In this document: positions 17,703 to 25,898 of the stretch, piece after piece
Layout of the letters: the number at the start of each line of letters is the position of its first letter
Position numbering within the stretch: position 1 is the first letter of the stretch
Assembly (NCBI GenBank): GCA_025457915.1
Contig: JALOTL010000025.1
Span: 1-42,996 of the forward strand
Reading direction: 5' to 3'
From: Spirochaetota bacterium
Lineage (GTDB): Bacteria; Spirochaetota; UBA4802; UBA5550
DNA length: 42,996 nucleotides
Program-made: the position numbers and the translations under genes
Notes under the pieces: model-generated
Databases searched by the model: none
What the model was told of the DNA's origin: nothing
Seen by the model: the letters and a program-made list of their open reading frames with translations, nothing else

Positions 17703-17780
17703 TATAAAATTCCGAAACACACAGAGGATTCCGGCCGTTTTAAAACACAATCTCAATTTGTATGATTATCCATAGTGCCA

Positions 17781-18482
17781 TCATGAAACAAGCGAAGACA
17801 GGTAATCACCGAGCCTTGACGCATCGCCCTGCCTGCGGACCGCCTCCGTGCCCACTACGAACCCGTCGCATATCTCCAGCGCGCGCGAAGCATCTTCACC
17901 GGTCTTTATGCCGAACCCGAGTATGATCTTCTTATCGCTGCCCTTCTTTATCATGTCCACCTTCCCGATGAGCTCATCGGTGAATATCCTGGCATCGGCT
18001 CCGGTTATTCCCCTCAGGCCGACGAAATAAACAATATCACTCGCCGACTTATTGATGGCGTCGAGGTCAGATGGCCTGGTCTCAAGAGTGGCAAAGGGCA
18101 CGATCGGGATTTCGAGGCCCATCCCGCGCAGCACACCGCTCATCCTGTTCGGCAGGTCGGCAAGTATTACGCCGTTTATGACGCCAGACAGCCTTTCGGA
18201 AAACCTCCCGGGTCCGTAACCGTAAATTATGTTCGAATAGGTCATCACGTACAATCCGGCGGTCCCTCTTAGCGTCTCGATCCCCGTCACTATGCTCTCT
18301 GGAGTTGCGCCCCCCGCAAGCGACGCGTACGCGGCGGCCGTTATTACCGGACCGTCCGCAAGCGGATCGTTGAAGGGTATTCCGATCTCGATGAAATCGA
18401 ACCCGGAAGAGACCGCGCAGTCGCAGGCTTCCCTGAATTTTTTTTCGTCTGGGTATCCCCCCATCAGGTAAACTCCTCTCAT
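17781..18482 (-). CDS. trpA: Tryptophan synthase alpha chain
   Basis: Splits indole-3-glycerol phosphate into indole and glyceraldehyde-3-phosphate within the TrpA2B2 complex. It is 233 aa, about 30 shorter than usual, mainly because the N-terminal helix is missing: the protein begins directly at the first strand (MRGVYLMGGYPDE). The catalytic Glu and Asp are present in IEIGIPFNDPLADGP near residue 32. YFVGLRGITGAD near residue 150 and ILGFGIKTGEDA near residue 185 form the phosphate site. It starts with ATGA overlapping the trpB stop by 4 bp. It is the last gene of the operon; no strong terminator is visible in the 186 bp downstream. Confidence 0.95.
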   Translation of the reverse strand: MRGVYLMGGYPDEKKFREACDCAVSSGFDFIEIGIPFNDPLADGPVITAAAYASLAGGATPESIVTGIETLRGTAGLYVMTYSNIIYGYGPGRFSERLSGVINGVILADLPNRMSGVLRGMGLEIPIVPFATLETRPSDLDAINKSASDIVYFVGLRGITGADARIFTDELIGKVDMIKKGSDKKIILGFGIKTGEDASRALEICDGFVVGTEAVRRQGDASRLGDYLSSLVS

Positions 18483-19651
18483 TTGTCCTCCAGCAGGTGC
18501 CTGTCAATTATCTCGAAGTCCTTGTCTCCCCTTCCCGACAGGTTAACGAGGACGTTTTTCCCCGCGAACTCGCCGGAGTTTTCAAACACGTACGCAAGCG
18601 CGTGGGATGATTCCAGGGCTGGGATTATTCCCTCCATCCTCGTCAGCTCCCTGCACGCGGCCAGGGCCTGCGCGTCGAATGCGTACCTGTACTCCACGCG
18701 CCCCGAATCCTTCAAGTATGAATGCTGGGGCCCCACGCCCGGATAATCGAGCCCTGCCGAAACGGAATGCACCTCCTCCACCTGGAGGGAGCCGTTCTCG
18801 AGAAGGTACGACAGGCTCCCCTGGAAAACACCCTTCCTGCCCAGGGAAAGGGTGGCCGAGTTGTCCCCGGAGTTGAGCGACCTTCCGCCGGCCTCCACCC
18901 CTATTATCCTCGCGTCCGAGTCCAGAAAACCCTGAAAAATGCCGATGGCATTGCTTCCCCCGCCGACGCAGGCGACCACAACGTCGGGAGGCATGCCCAT
19001 CTCGCCGAACTGGGCCCTTGACTCCGTCCCTATCACGGACTGGAAATAGGCTACTATCTCCGGAAACGGGTGCGGTCCCACCGCGGATCCTATCAGGTAA
19101 TGGGTGGTATTGAAGCTCGCGACCCAGTCCTTCAACGCCGCGCTTACCGCGTCCTTGAGGGTCCCCATCCCGGAATCCACGATGTTCACCTCCGAGCCGA
19201 GGAACTTCATTTTTTTCACGTTGAGGAGCTGCCTGTCGGCGTCGGTTTTGCCCATGTAGACGGTGCATGCGAACCCCAGCGAGGCGGCAGCCGTCGCCGA
19301 GGCGACCCCGTGCTGGCCGGCGCCTGTTTCCGCTATTATCCTCTTCTTTCCCATCCTCCTGGCCAGGAGCGCCTGCCCTATCGTGTTGTTGATCTTGTGC
19401 GCGCCCGTATGAAGAAGGTCCTCCCTTTTCAGGTAGATGTTCATCCCGTATTTTTTTGATATGTTCTTAGCATGGTAAACCGGCGTCGGCCTCCCGGCGT
19501 ATTTTTCGAAAAGCTCCTTCAACTCCGCCAGGGATTTCCTGTCGGCGCAGAATTCCCTGAACGATTCCTCGAGCCTGTCAAGCGCCGGTATCAGAGTTTC
19601 CGGCACGAACTGGCCGCCGAATTCGCCGTAAAATCCACTATCGTTCCGCAT
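18479..19651 (-). CDS. trpB: Tryptophan synthase beta chain
   Basis: PLP enzyme joining indole and serine to tryptophan. 390 aa, normal for TrpB1-type. The cofactor lysine is in LLHTGAHKINNTIGQ near residue 87. ETGAGQHGVASA near residue 109 binds the substrate carboxylate. CVGGGSNAIGIF near residue 230 binds PLP phosphate. VNLSGRGDKDFE near residue 370 completes the cofactor site. It overlaps trpF by 14 bp and trpA by 4 bp, so translation of the three genes is probably coupled. Confidence 0.97.
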   Translation of the reverse strand: MRNDSGFYGEFGGQFVPETLIPALDRLEESFREFCADRKSLAELKELFEKYAGRPTPVYHAKNISKKYGMNIYLKREDLLHTGAHKINNTIGQALLARRMGKKRIIAETGAGQHGVASATAAASLGFACTVYMGKTDADRQLLNVKKMKFLGSEVNIVDSGMGTLKDAVSAALKDWVASFNTTHYLIGSAVGPHPFPEIVAYFQSVIGTESRAQFGEMGMPPDVVVACVGGGSNAIGIFQGFLDSDARIIGVEAGGRSLNSGDNSATLSLGRKGVFQGSLSYLLENGSLQVEEVHSVSAGLDYPGVGPQHSYLKDSGRVEYRYAFDAQALAACRELTRMEGIIPALESSHALAYVFENSGEFAGKNVLVNLSGRGDKDFEIIDRHLLEDK

Positions 19652-20177
19652 TCCTGACCTCGCTTATGAATCTCCGCATGTATTCAAAATCCTTCACCCC
19701 TTTCCGGCCCTCCACGCCGCTCGAAACGTCCAGTCCGAAACATTTTATGTGTTTCAGTATTCTCCCGACGTTCGATTCGTTCAAACCGCCGGATATGATC
19801 AGCCATTCCGACAGCGATGAAAGCCATTCCGGGAAATCATACTCCTCGCCGCTGCCCCTGCTCCTGTCGTAGAGAAAATAGCTGTAGTCGCCGGGGACGT
19901 ACTCGTCCCCGGCCATGATGAGGTTCTTCACTTGCCTGTACTGGTATATCTGCACGTAATCGAAAAAACCGATCACCGGTTCGACCTCTTCCAGGGTCAG
20001 GCCGACGGCGACCCTGATGATGGAGTTTCCGGCGTGCCTCGCCAGCCTCTCGGCCTTTTCCGGCCTGCAGTACCTGGGGCTCCCCGGATGCAGTACCACG
20101 CCGATCGCGGAATAGCCCAGTTCCGCCGCCCATTCAATCTGTTCTTCTCCGGTCAGCCCGCAAACCTTGACAAACAT
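19638..20177 (-). CDS. trpF: Phosphoribosylanthranilate isomerase
   Basis: 179-aa TIM barrel, somewhat shorter than the usual 200. The general base Cys is in VKVCGLTGEEQ near residue 6. The general acid Asp is in CFGLDVSSGVEGRKGVKD near residue 149, which also shapes the phosphate-binding site. VVLHPGSPRY near residue 28 is the family VfFaxSPR segment. It begins one base after the trpC stop codon and overlaps trpB by 14 bp. Converts phosphoribosylanthranilate to CdRP in tryptophan synthesis. Confidence 0.94.
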   Translation of the reverse strand: MFVKVCGLTGEEQIEWAAELGYSAIGVVLHPGSPRYCRPEKAERLARHAGNSIIRVAVGLTLEEVEPVIGFFDYVQIYQYRQVKNLIMAGDEYVPGDYSYFLYDRSRGSGEEYDFPEWLSSLSEWLIISGGLNESNVGRILKHIKCFGLDVSSGVEGRKGVKDFEYMRRFISEVRNAER

Positions 20178-20178
20178 G

Positions 20179-20925
20179 TCACAGCACCGAATATAAGCTT
20201 TTAAGAAGGAGCCCGGGGTCTTCGGACCTCATAAGCGAGGTGCCGATCAGGAAGGCGTCGGCCCCGGATTTCCTGAAGTTTCTCACGTCCTCGGGCGTGC
20301 GTATCCCGCTTTCTGCGACCTTCAGGTATTCACCGTCCAGCTTCGTCATCGTGTACATGGCGAAGCCCGTGCTGACCTCGAAGGTCACAAGGTCCCTGGC
20401 GTTTACTCCCAGGAGTTCGATGTCGAGGTCCCTGAGCTTTATCATCTCTTCAATATAATGGATCTCGAAAAGCACCTTCATCCCCAGCCCGCGGGCCTTG
20501 TTTGAGAGAAGCTTCAATTCGTTCTCATCGAGTATCGTCGCGATCAGCAGGATGAAATCAGCCCCGTGCAGATAGGCATTCTCGATCTGCTTCTCGCTCA
20601 GGATGAAGTCCTTGCACAGTACGGGAAGAGCCACCGCCTCCGAGACCATCTCGAGGTATTTATAACTGCCTGAAAAAAATTTTTCGTCAGTAAGGACGCT
20701 GATGCAGCCCGCACCGGCGCTCTCGTAGCACCTGGCGGTTTCCACCGGGTCCGCTTTCTTGTTTATGCATCCCTCCGATGGAGATGATTTCTTGACCTCG
20801 GCGATAAACGGCATTTCCCTCAGAAAAGACACGGGATCAAGGAGTTCCCTCTTCCTGTCGCGGGACGGGAGCCTCATCTTTTTTATCTCTTCTTTTTTAT
20901 TTTCCAGGATATCAATGATGCGCAT
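20179..20925 (-). CDS. trpC: Indole-3-glycerol phosphate synthase
   Basis: 248 aa, normal size for a monofunctional TrpC. IAEVKKSSPSEG near residue 41 holds the first catalytic Lys. LCKDFILSEKQI near residue 102 holds the second Lys. LLGVNARDLVTFEV near residue 171 and VAESGIRTPEDV near residue 203 match the phosphate and active-site segments. It overlaps trpD by 14 bp and ends one base before trpF. The separate trpC and trpF genes contrast with the fused enterobacterial form. Confidence 0.96.
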   Translation of the reverse strand: MRIIDILENKKEEIKKMRLPSRDRKRELLDPVSFLREMPFIAEVKKSSPSEGCINKKADPVETARCYESAGAGCISVLTDEKFFSGSYKYLEMVSEAVALPVLCKDFILSEKQIENAYLHGADFILLIATILDENELKLLSNKARGLGMKVLFEIHYIEEMIKLRDLDIELLGVNARDLVTFEVSTGFAMYTMTKLDGEYLKVAESGIRTPEDVRNFRKSGADAFLIGTSLMRSEDPGLLLKSLYSVL

Positions 20926-21922
20926 TTATTACCGCTTCCCCCTTGAGGAGCTCTTCAAGCTTCAGTCCGGGACCGCCCTTCATTATGTGTTCCCTGGCCT
21001 TCGTGAACCCGCCCTCCAGGCCAGACTCTCCCATGGTATATAGCGCGAGGGCGGTATTGAGCGCCAGCAGGTTGGCGAGGTTCCCGTCCCTGCCGGAAAG
21101 GCCCGCCAGAAAAAGTTCCCTTGCGTTGTCCCTGTCCTTTACAACGGGCGGATCGAAGGGCGTAAAAAAGTCCGAAGGCTCGATGGAGAACCTGTCCTTG
21201 GCGCCGTTTTTTACCGTGATGCAGAGCGTCCTGCTCCTCGACGACACCTCGTCGAAACCGTCCTCGGAGGAATAAACCGTTATCCCGCTTCTCCCCATCT
21301 CCATGATCGCGTCCGCCAGCATTTCGAGCCTGTCAAGCCTGCTTATTCCTATTATCTGGAACACGGGATCCGCGGGATTGACCAGCGGGCCCACGTAATT
21401 GAATATCGTCGGGACCCTGATTTCCCTTCTGATCTTTCCTATCGCCCTGAGAGACGGGTGATAGTGCGGCGCCATTAAAAAAACGAACCCGTGCTTCTGA
21501 AAAAACCCCTCCGGGGAGGTGCCGCTGTACTCGAGATCGAAACCGAGATCTTTCAGGATGTCGGCCGATCCGACCTTCCCGCTCTGGGCTGAATTGCCGT
21601 GCTTCACGACGGCATAACCCAGCGACGCGAGGATTATGCTTACCGCAGTCGAGATATTTACCGTCGACTTGCCGTCGCCTCCGGTGCCGCAGGTATCTAT
21701 GGTCCCGGCCCGGGGCAGCTCAAAGCGCCGCTTCCTCCTGTCGAGGGCCGTGACGAGCGCCGACAGCTCCCCGGGGGTCTCTCCCCTTTGCCTTATCGCC
21801 ATCAGCGTGGAAGCCACCTCCGCCTCGGTGAGTGCGCCGTCTATCATGCCTTCAAAAAATTTAGCCGCTTCGCCCCTGCTGAGTTTTTCTCCGGAATTGA
21901 GCCGCCTTATGATTTCGTTCAT
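20912..21922 (-). CDS. trpD: Anthranilate phosphoribosyltransferase
   Basis: Transfers phosphoribose from PRPP to anthranilate. 336 aa, normal. The PRPP-binding motif DTCGTGGDGKSTVNIST lies near residue 77. KHGNSAQSGKVGSADIL near residue 107 is a variant of the usual KHGNRxxSSxxGSAD motif. PRSLRAI-type anthranilate contacts appear as HPSLRAIGKIR near residue 154. It overlaps the trpG stop by 4 bp and trpC by 14 bp. Confidence 0.96.
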   Translation of the reverse strand: MNEIIRRLNSGEKLSRGEAAKFFEGMIDGALTEAEVASTLMAIRQRGETPGELSALVTALDRRKRRFELPRAGTIDTCGTGGDGKSTVNISTAVSIILASLGYAVVKHGNSAQSGKVGSADILKDLGFDLEYSGTSPEGFFQKHGFVFLMAPHYHPSLRAIGKIRREIRVPTIFNYVGPLVNPADPVFQIIGISRLDRLEMLADAIMEMGRSGITVYSSEDGFDEVSSRSRTLCITVKNGAKDRFSIEPSDFFTPFDPPVVKDRDNARELFLAGLSGRDGNLANLLALNTALALYTMGESGLEGGFTKAREHIMKGGPGLKLEELLKGEAVINAHH

Positions 21923-22482
21923 ATTCCGCCTCCCGTGACAAATTCATAAAAGTTTCTTGCGATGGCCTCACCGTGTTCCGACAGGACCGATTCGGGATGG
22001 AACTGCACCCCGAAAAATTTTTTCTCCCTGTCCTCGATCGACATTATCACCCCGTCGCTGTCCGAACGGGAGGTGACGAACCTGTCTTCCATGGTTACGG
22101 CGAGCGAATGGTACCGGACGATATTAAAGCTTTCAGGGAGCCCCCTGAAGAGGACCGACTCGCCTGTCACCCTTATCCTGTCCAGCTTCCCGTGCTTTAT
22201 CTCCGGCGCCCTTCCCACGGGACAGCCGAGTGAATAGGCTATCGACTGCATCCCCAGGCAGACGCCGAAAATCGGCTTTTCCCCGATGTAATCCGAAAGA
22301 TACTTCAGGGTCGTGCCGGAATTCGACGGCGACGACGGGCCCGGCGAAATGATGATGCCGCTGTAATCGTCCGCGCTCCTGTATTCCGTGTTCTTGATCA
22401 CCTCTATGCGGGCCCCCAGGTTGGTAAACAGCGCATACAGATTGTACGTGAAGGAATCGTAATTATCAATTAGCAAAAACAT
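21919..22482 (-). CDS. trpG: Anthranilate synthase component II (glutamine amidotransferase)
   Basis: 187-aa class I glutamine amidotransferase that supplies ammonia to TrpE. The nucleophile Cys is in FGVCLGMQS near residue 75; the His-Glu pair is in FGVQFHPESVLSEHG near residue 160. IDNYDSFTYNL at the N-terminus and SPGPSSPSNSG near residue 47 (oxyanion strand) are classic. It overlaps trpE by 17 bp. Because no pabA exists in this window, TrpG may also serve PabB, as reported for amphibolic PabA/TrpG in Bacillus subtilis; that is inference here. Confidence 0.96.
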   Translation of the reverse strand: MFLLIDNYDSFTYNLYALFTNLGARIEVIKNTEYRSADDYSGIIISPGPSSPSNSGTTLKYLSDYIGEKPIFGVCLGMQSIAYSLGCPVGRAPEIKHGKLDRIRVTGESVLFRGLPESFNIVRYHSLAVTMEDRFVTSRSDSDGVIMSIEDREKKFFGVQFHPESVLSEHGEAIARNFYEFVTGGGI

Positions 22483-23935
22483 TCTTCTCCTCCAGTACGC
22501 TCATTTTCCGCAGGGAGTCGAAAGCGGCCCCAAGCTTGTTCTCAACCTCCAGGAATTCTTTTTCCGGCACGCTGTCGTATACTATCCCCGCCCCGGCCCT
22601 GAAGACGACCGAATCCTTCTTCACCATCGCGCTCCTTATTATTATGCAGGTGTCGACGTCCCCGCTGTATGAAAAATATCCGGCGCACCCGGAATAAAAT
22701 CCCCTCGGAGACACCTCGTGCTCGTCAATGAGCTCCATGGCCCTCACCTTGGGCGCACCGCTTACCGTTCCGGCCGGGAAGGTGTTGCAGAAAAGCTTCA
22801 GCGGCATGACGCCGTCCCTGAGCTCCCCGCTGACCTCCGATACGATATGCACGAGGTGGGAATACACCTCCGGTTCGAAGGAGCTGATCACCCTGACGCT
22901 GTCGCTTCTGCACCCGGTGTAGAGGTCGTTCCTGGCCAGGTCCAGCAGCATGAGGTGTTCGGCCCTCTCCTTTTCGTCGCTGAGCAGATTTTTTTTTATC
23001 AGCTCCGGATCGGTGCCGTCGAGCCTGTACGTGCCGGCTATCGGCTTGAGGGTCGCCTTTCTGCCCTCTATCCTCAAATGGACTTCCGGCGAGGTCCCGC
23101 AGAGCACTTCACTCCCGTTTTTTATATAGAACATGTACGGCGACGGATTTATGTTCCTCATGAGCCTGTAGAGGTTCATGGGGTTTACCGCGCCCCTGAT
23201 CTCGTATTTGTTCGAAAGAACAACCTGTATGCATTCGCCCGAAGTAATCAGCTCCTTCAGGCGGCCCACGGCCTCCATGTAGTGTTCCTTTTCGAAGTCC
23301 TGGAATTTTTCGCTGATCCCGGATGAGGCCGGGTTCGCTTCATTAACGTCCGTGATTTCAAACGCCATTTCAAACGTGCGTCTCTCCGCCCGCGCGTATT
23401 CCTCCTCCGGATCGCCCGCGCAAACCATGGACACCGCCGCGTAGGTCTTTCCCATGAAATTGTCAAAAACGTAAAACTCGTCCGTTTCCATGAAGAGCAT
23501 GGTCGTGTTTTCTTCATCCTCCCTCACCCTGCTCCTGAGGATCCCCATGTGGTTGGCCATGTCGTAGCCCATGAATCCCACGTACCCGCCGGCGAAATTT
23601 CCGAATTCAGGCTCCCTGTTCGAACTCTCGTCCTCAAGCAATTCCATGAGAACATCAACCGGGTTTGCGTCGACGACGGATGTCCCCGAGGAATCCTTTA
23701 TCAGGACCCTCCCTCCCCTGTATGATATGATTCTCGACGGGTTGAAACCGAAAAACGTGAACCTCGAAAAGCTCTTGTCAAGGTCGGCGCTCTCAAGAAG
23801 AAAAAGGCATTCCCTGTCCGAGAAATTCCTGATCAGGCTTATGGGCGTTACAAGATCCCCGGCTATTTCCCTGTAGATCACGACTCTCCTGTATTTTCCG
23901 GATAATTCCCTGTATTTTTCCATTGATGGGTACAT
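22466..23935 (-). CDS. trpE: Anthranilate synthase component I
   Basis: Makes anthranilate from chorismate with TrpG. 489 aa, normal. The motif LLESAD near residue 47 contains the LLES sequence that binds tryptophan for feedback inhibition. TLKPIAGTYRLDGTD near residue 298 has Ala in the PIAGT position, which separates it from PabB in this window. LDLARNDLYTGC near residue 332 and TFPAGTVSGAPKVRAMELI near residue 390 are further active-site segments. The start is supported by GGAG about seven bases upstream. It is the first structural gene of the operon and follows the leader and attenuator at 23956-24118. Confidence 0.97.
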   Translation of the reverse strand: MYPSMEKYRELSGKYRRVVIYREIAGDLVTPISLIRNFSDRECLFLLESADLDKSFSRFTFFGFNPSRIISYRGGRVLIKDSSGTSVVDANPVDVLMELLEDESSNREPEFGNFAGGYVGFMGYDMANHMGILRSRVREDEENTTMLFMETDEFYVFDNFMGKTYAAVSMVCAGDPEEEYARAERRTFEMAFEITDVNEANPASSGISEKFQDFEKEHYMEAVGRLKELITSGECIQVVLSNKYEIRGAVNPMNLYRLMRNINPSPYMFYIKNGSEVLCGTSPEVHLRIEGRKATLKPIAGTYRLDGTDPELIKKNLLSDEKERAEHLMLLDLARNDLYTGCRSDSVRVISSFEPEVYSHLVHIVSEVSGELRDGVMPLKLFCNTFPAGTVSGAPKVRAMELIDEHEVSPRGFYSGCAGYFSYSGDVDTCIIIRSAMVKKDSVVFRAGAGIVYDSVPEKEFLEVENKLGAAFDSLRKMSVLEEKNVFAN

Positions 23936-23955
23936 CTGGCTCTCCGTTTCTTTTA

Positions 23956-23995
23956 TAAAAAAATAAAGGCCGTGCGACTATTCATCACACGGCCT
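23956..23995 (-). terminator. trp attenuator (terminator hairpin with U-tract)
   Basis: On the minus strand, arms AGGCCGTGTG (23995-23986) and CGCACGGCCT (23976-23967) pair over 10 bp with one G-U and a 9-base loop. TTTATTTTTTT follows at 23966-23956. It lies 31 nt past the leader-peptide stop and just before the trpE ribosome site. Confidence 0.85.
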
Positions 23996-24020
23996 GCAAA
24001 TCTTCTGCAGATGAACAGTC
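23976..24020 (-). promoter_or_regulatory. Candidate trp antiterminator pairing
   Basis: The minus-strand segment GACTGTTCATCTGCA (24020-24006) can pair with TGCAG (23998-23994) and ATGAATAGTC (23985-23976), leaving GCCGTGTG bulged. That gives about 15 pairs including one G-U. It takes up the loop and part of the 3' arm of the terminator, so the two folds exclude each other. Inferred by eye, not by a folding program. Confidence 0.5.
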
Positions 24021-24025
24021 AGTCA

Positions 24026-24118
24026 TCAGGTAAAATAATGCCACCACCACCCAGTCATACCGGCAGCGCCGGACGGGCTGATTTCTCTGAATGCTGTGTT
24101 TGTAAAAGTTATCATCAT
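24026..24118 (-). CDS. trpL: Trp leader peptide with three tandem Trp codons
   Basis: A 30-codon ORF in the trp 5' leader, starting with ATG at 24118 (AAGGCGG lies a few bases upstream) and ending with TGA at 24026, followed by a second TGA. The C-terminal part reads MTGWWWHYFT: codons 24-26 are three consecutive TGG (24049-24041). Three Trp in 30 residues immediately before a terminator hairpin and trpE is the hallmark of ribosome-mediated attenuation: shortage of charged tRNA-Trp stalls the ribosome and favours the antiterminator. An internal ATG at codon 21 would give a 10-residue peptide but has no ribosome site. The ATG at codon 2 is an alternative start. Confidence 0.85.
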   Translation of the reverse strand: MMITFTNTAFREISPSGAAGMTGWWWHYFT

Positions 24119-24139
24119 GCCGCCTTCATCAATTGTTTC

Positions 24140-24169
24140 TATATATAAGAACACCGGGGTTTCCGTCAA
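24140..24169 (-). promoter_or_regulatory. trp operon promoter
   Basis: On the minus strand, TTGACG at 24169-24164 and TATATA at 24147-24142 (16-base spacer) or 24145-24140 (18-base spacer). Transcription would start near 24135, giving a leader of about 200 nt before trpE. Confidence 0.65.
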
Positions 24170-24231
24170 GAAAAAACTTAAAAAAAAATAATTTTTTTAT
24201 TTCCGGCAGTTTTATCCGTTTCCAAAAACAT

Positions 24232-24251
24232 AAAACCGTCCGGGCGGTTTT
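24232..24251. terminator. Symmetric hairpin, possible bidirectional terminator
   Basis: AAAACCG (24232-24238), loop TCCGGG, CGGTTTT (24245-24251). The A and T tails make it terminator-like on both strands. It lies between the minus-strand terminator at 24349-24379 and the trp promoter and would insulate the trp operon from read-through. Confidence 0.5.
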
Positions 24252-24348
24252 ATTCAAAAAATATAAATTTTTTTTAAAAAACCACCCATTAATTTGACCC
24301 TCTCCATGAACTTAAATACATTAGAAAGGTTTGACTGATAATCAAATC

Positions 24349-24379
24349 AAAAAAAAAGGGCTGACATAAAAGTCAGCCC
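24349..24379 (-). terminator. Strong rho-independent terminator (minus strand)
   Basis: Perfect 8-bp stem GGGCTGAC (24358-24365) / GTCAGCCC (24372-24379) with a 6-base loop. Read on the minus strand it is followed by nine T residues. The nearest upstream minus-strand gene is the membrane-protein gene ending at 24801, so its transcript may run antisense across the small ORF at 24499, or an unannotated small RNA may end here. Confidence 0.75.
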
Positions 24380-24498
24380 CGGGTTTGGGGGTTGTCCCCT
24401 TTGACAATTGCTGTCACTACTTGAAAATAAATTAACAACTGAACGGCAATTAGTCAATGAAAAACCCCGAAAATAAATCTATTTTTGGGAGTTAAATT

Positions 24499-24684
24499 AT
24501 GGTCAAAACATCAGATCGTCTCAGTATTGACAGGCTAGAGCAGGAGATTAAAAGGAAAGAAATGCTCGCCAGAACGGCGAAAAACAGGGGAATGCTTACC
24601 ACGTTCGGCAACTATAAGACCGACATAGCAGTCCTGAAATCCAGGCTTGAAAAACTGAGGACAGCCCCGGGCAGGGTCCTTTAA
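24499..24684 (+). CDS. Small charged coiled-coil protein
   Basis: 61 aa, with GGGAG eight bases before the ATG. The sequence is mostly Lys, Arg, Glu and Leu in helical arrangement (SIDRLEQEIKRKEMLART; VLKSRLEKLRT), so one or two amphipathic or coiled-coil helices are likely. It is followed within 45 bp by a long hairpin and T-tract. TTGACA at 24401-24406 may be part of its promoter, but the -10 is poor. Ribosome site plus terminator argue for a real gene. I do not recognise a family. Confidence 0.6.
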   Translation: MVKTSDRLSIDRLEQEIKRKEMLARTAKNRGMLTTFGNYKTDIAVLKSRLEKLRTAPGRVL

Positions 24685-24726
24685 TCTTCGGGATCATAGA
24701 ATCCAAAAATACCCGTTACAATGCAG

Positions 24727-24798
24727 GCCGTCTCCATCCGTGATAAATAAGACCCGTATTCCGTTTGCGGATCATCACGGCAGGAGACGGCTTTTTTT
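24727..24798 (+). terminator. Long-stem terminator after the small ORF
   Basis: GGCCGTCTCC…CCGTGAT pairs with ATCACGG…GGAGACGGC over about 16 bp with a two-base mismatch; a 29-nt loop contains a second small stem. Seven T residues follow on the plus strand (24792-24798). The membrane-protein gene on the other strand ends at 24801. Confidence 0.75.
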
Positions 24799-24800
24799 AC

Positions 24801-25898
24801 TCACTGTTTTTCTGAAAACAGCAGGGAAAGCAGAAAAAGAAATCCTGCCATGGAAAAAGCCATGGCAGGCTCAAAGAGCCTGCTTATGGAAGCGGATAGT
24901 ATCACTGCCCAGTGAAAAAGTATGACCGCTTTTGAATTTATCCTCAACGGAAAGTCGTTCCATCTTATAATTATTATCAGGCCGCTTAAATTCCATCCAT
25001 AAAGGGAGAGATACGCATGAGTCCTCAGAAGCACCCTGCCGTATTCGGAGTAATAAAGCGGCATCGTTCCGATGATTAAATATACTATGCCTGTTATTCC
25101 CGTAAAAAGAAGGAACGTCATCCCGGAAAGCAAAAAACGTTTCTGCTGGGAACCGGCGCTGAATCTGATGTAAAACGGAAAAATCGAAAGCACTGCCGCC
25201 GACAGGATCGAAGCGGCGGCAACCTCGAAGACGAACATCTGCAGAAGGATGAACACGAAAAAAAGAACCACCCCGAGATTGACGGTCCAGAAAAAAAGAT
25301 GGGTAAAAAGGATGAAAAAGGGCCTTTTCGGGCAGGCTACGAAGCTGAACATGGCCGACATTGTTATAAGTGATATCGGGAAGGAATACCCCAGGAAAAA
25401 AACATTCAGGTTGAGCTTTTCCAGGTAAAACCATAAAAAATACTCATTGTTCAATATTACCAGGGAGGAAAGAAGCAGGGAGATGGACAGGCAGAGAACG
25501 GACGCCTGATGAAATTTCCGGGAAACATCCCCCCCTGTATCGAAAAAAATCCACGGGAAAAATCCGAAGGTCCTGATCCTCAGTGATTCCACGATGATGA
25601 AAAGCACAATGGAGCAGGCAATTGATGCCGGATAGACATGGAAATATGCCGATATGGAATAGGCGATGCTGATGAACAGAAAAGCCGAGGAATGGAAGCC
25701 GGGAAAATCCCGGTTTTCCGTTAAATAGAGGACTACGGAACCCCCGGCGGTAAGGTTGAATAAAAAAATATGCAGTCTTTCGAAGTCATTGTGGAAAACC
25801 AGGTCCATGAATCCGAATATGTATCCCGCGGCCACGATAAGACAGAAGAGGAGCCTGATCTTCCTGTTTCTGAAAAAATGTCCGTTCAATTCCAGCAT
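24801..25898 (-). CDS. Multi-pass integral membrane protein, unknown
   Basis: 365 aa with about ten predicted transmembrane helices spread over the whole length, separated by very short loops. Phe, Leu and Ile dominate. Histidines within or next to helices (THLFFWTVN near residue 225; RTHAYLSLYGWNLSG near residue 305) recall haem- or metal-binding membrane proteins such as the NnrS or cytochrome-oxidase-like families, but this is only a resemblance. No soluble domain is visible. It is divergent from the DUF115 gene with 124 bp between them. Function unknown. Confidence 0.7.
   Translation of the reverse strand: MLELNGHFFRNRKIRLLFCLIVAAGYIFGFMDLVFHNDFERLHIFLFNLTAGGSVVLYLTENRDFPGFHSSAFLFISIAYSISAYFHVYPASIACSIVLFIIVESLRIRTFGFFPWIFFDTGGDVSRKFHQASVLCLSISLLLSSLVILNNEYFLWFYLEKLNLNVFFLGYSFPISLITMSAMFSFVACPKRPFFILFTHLFFWTVNLGVVLFFVFILLQMFVFEVAAASILSAAVLSIFPFYIRFSAGSQQKRFLLSGMTFLLFTGITGIVYLIIGTMPLYYSEYGRVLLRTHAYLSLYGWNLSGLIIIIRWNDFPLRINSKAVILFHWAVILSASISRLFEPAMAFSMAGFLFLLSLLFSEKQ

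Noticed and set aside
23936-24200. T-box or TRAP-type control of the trp operon
   Set aside because: No T-box core sequence or array of spaced GAG/TAG triplets is visible, whereas a leader peptide with tandem Trp codons fits directly.
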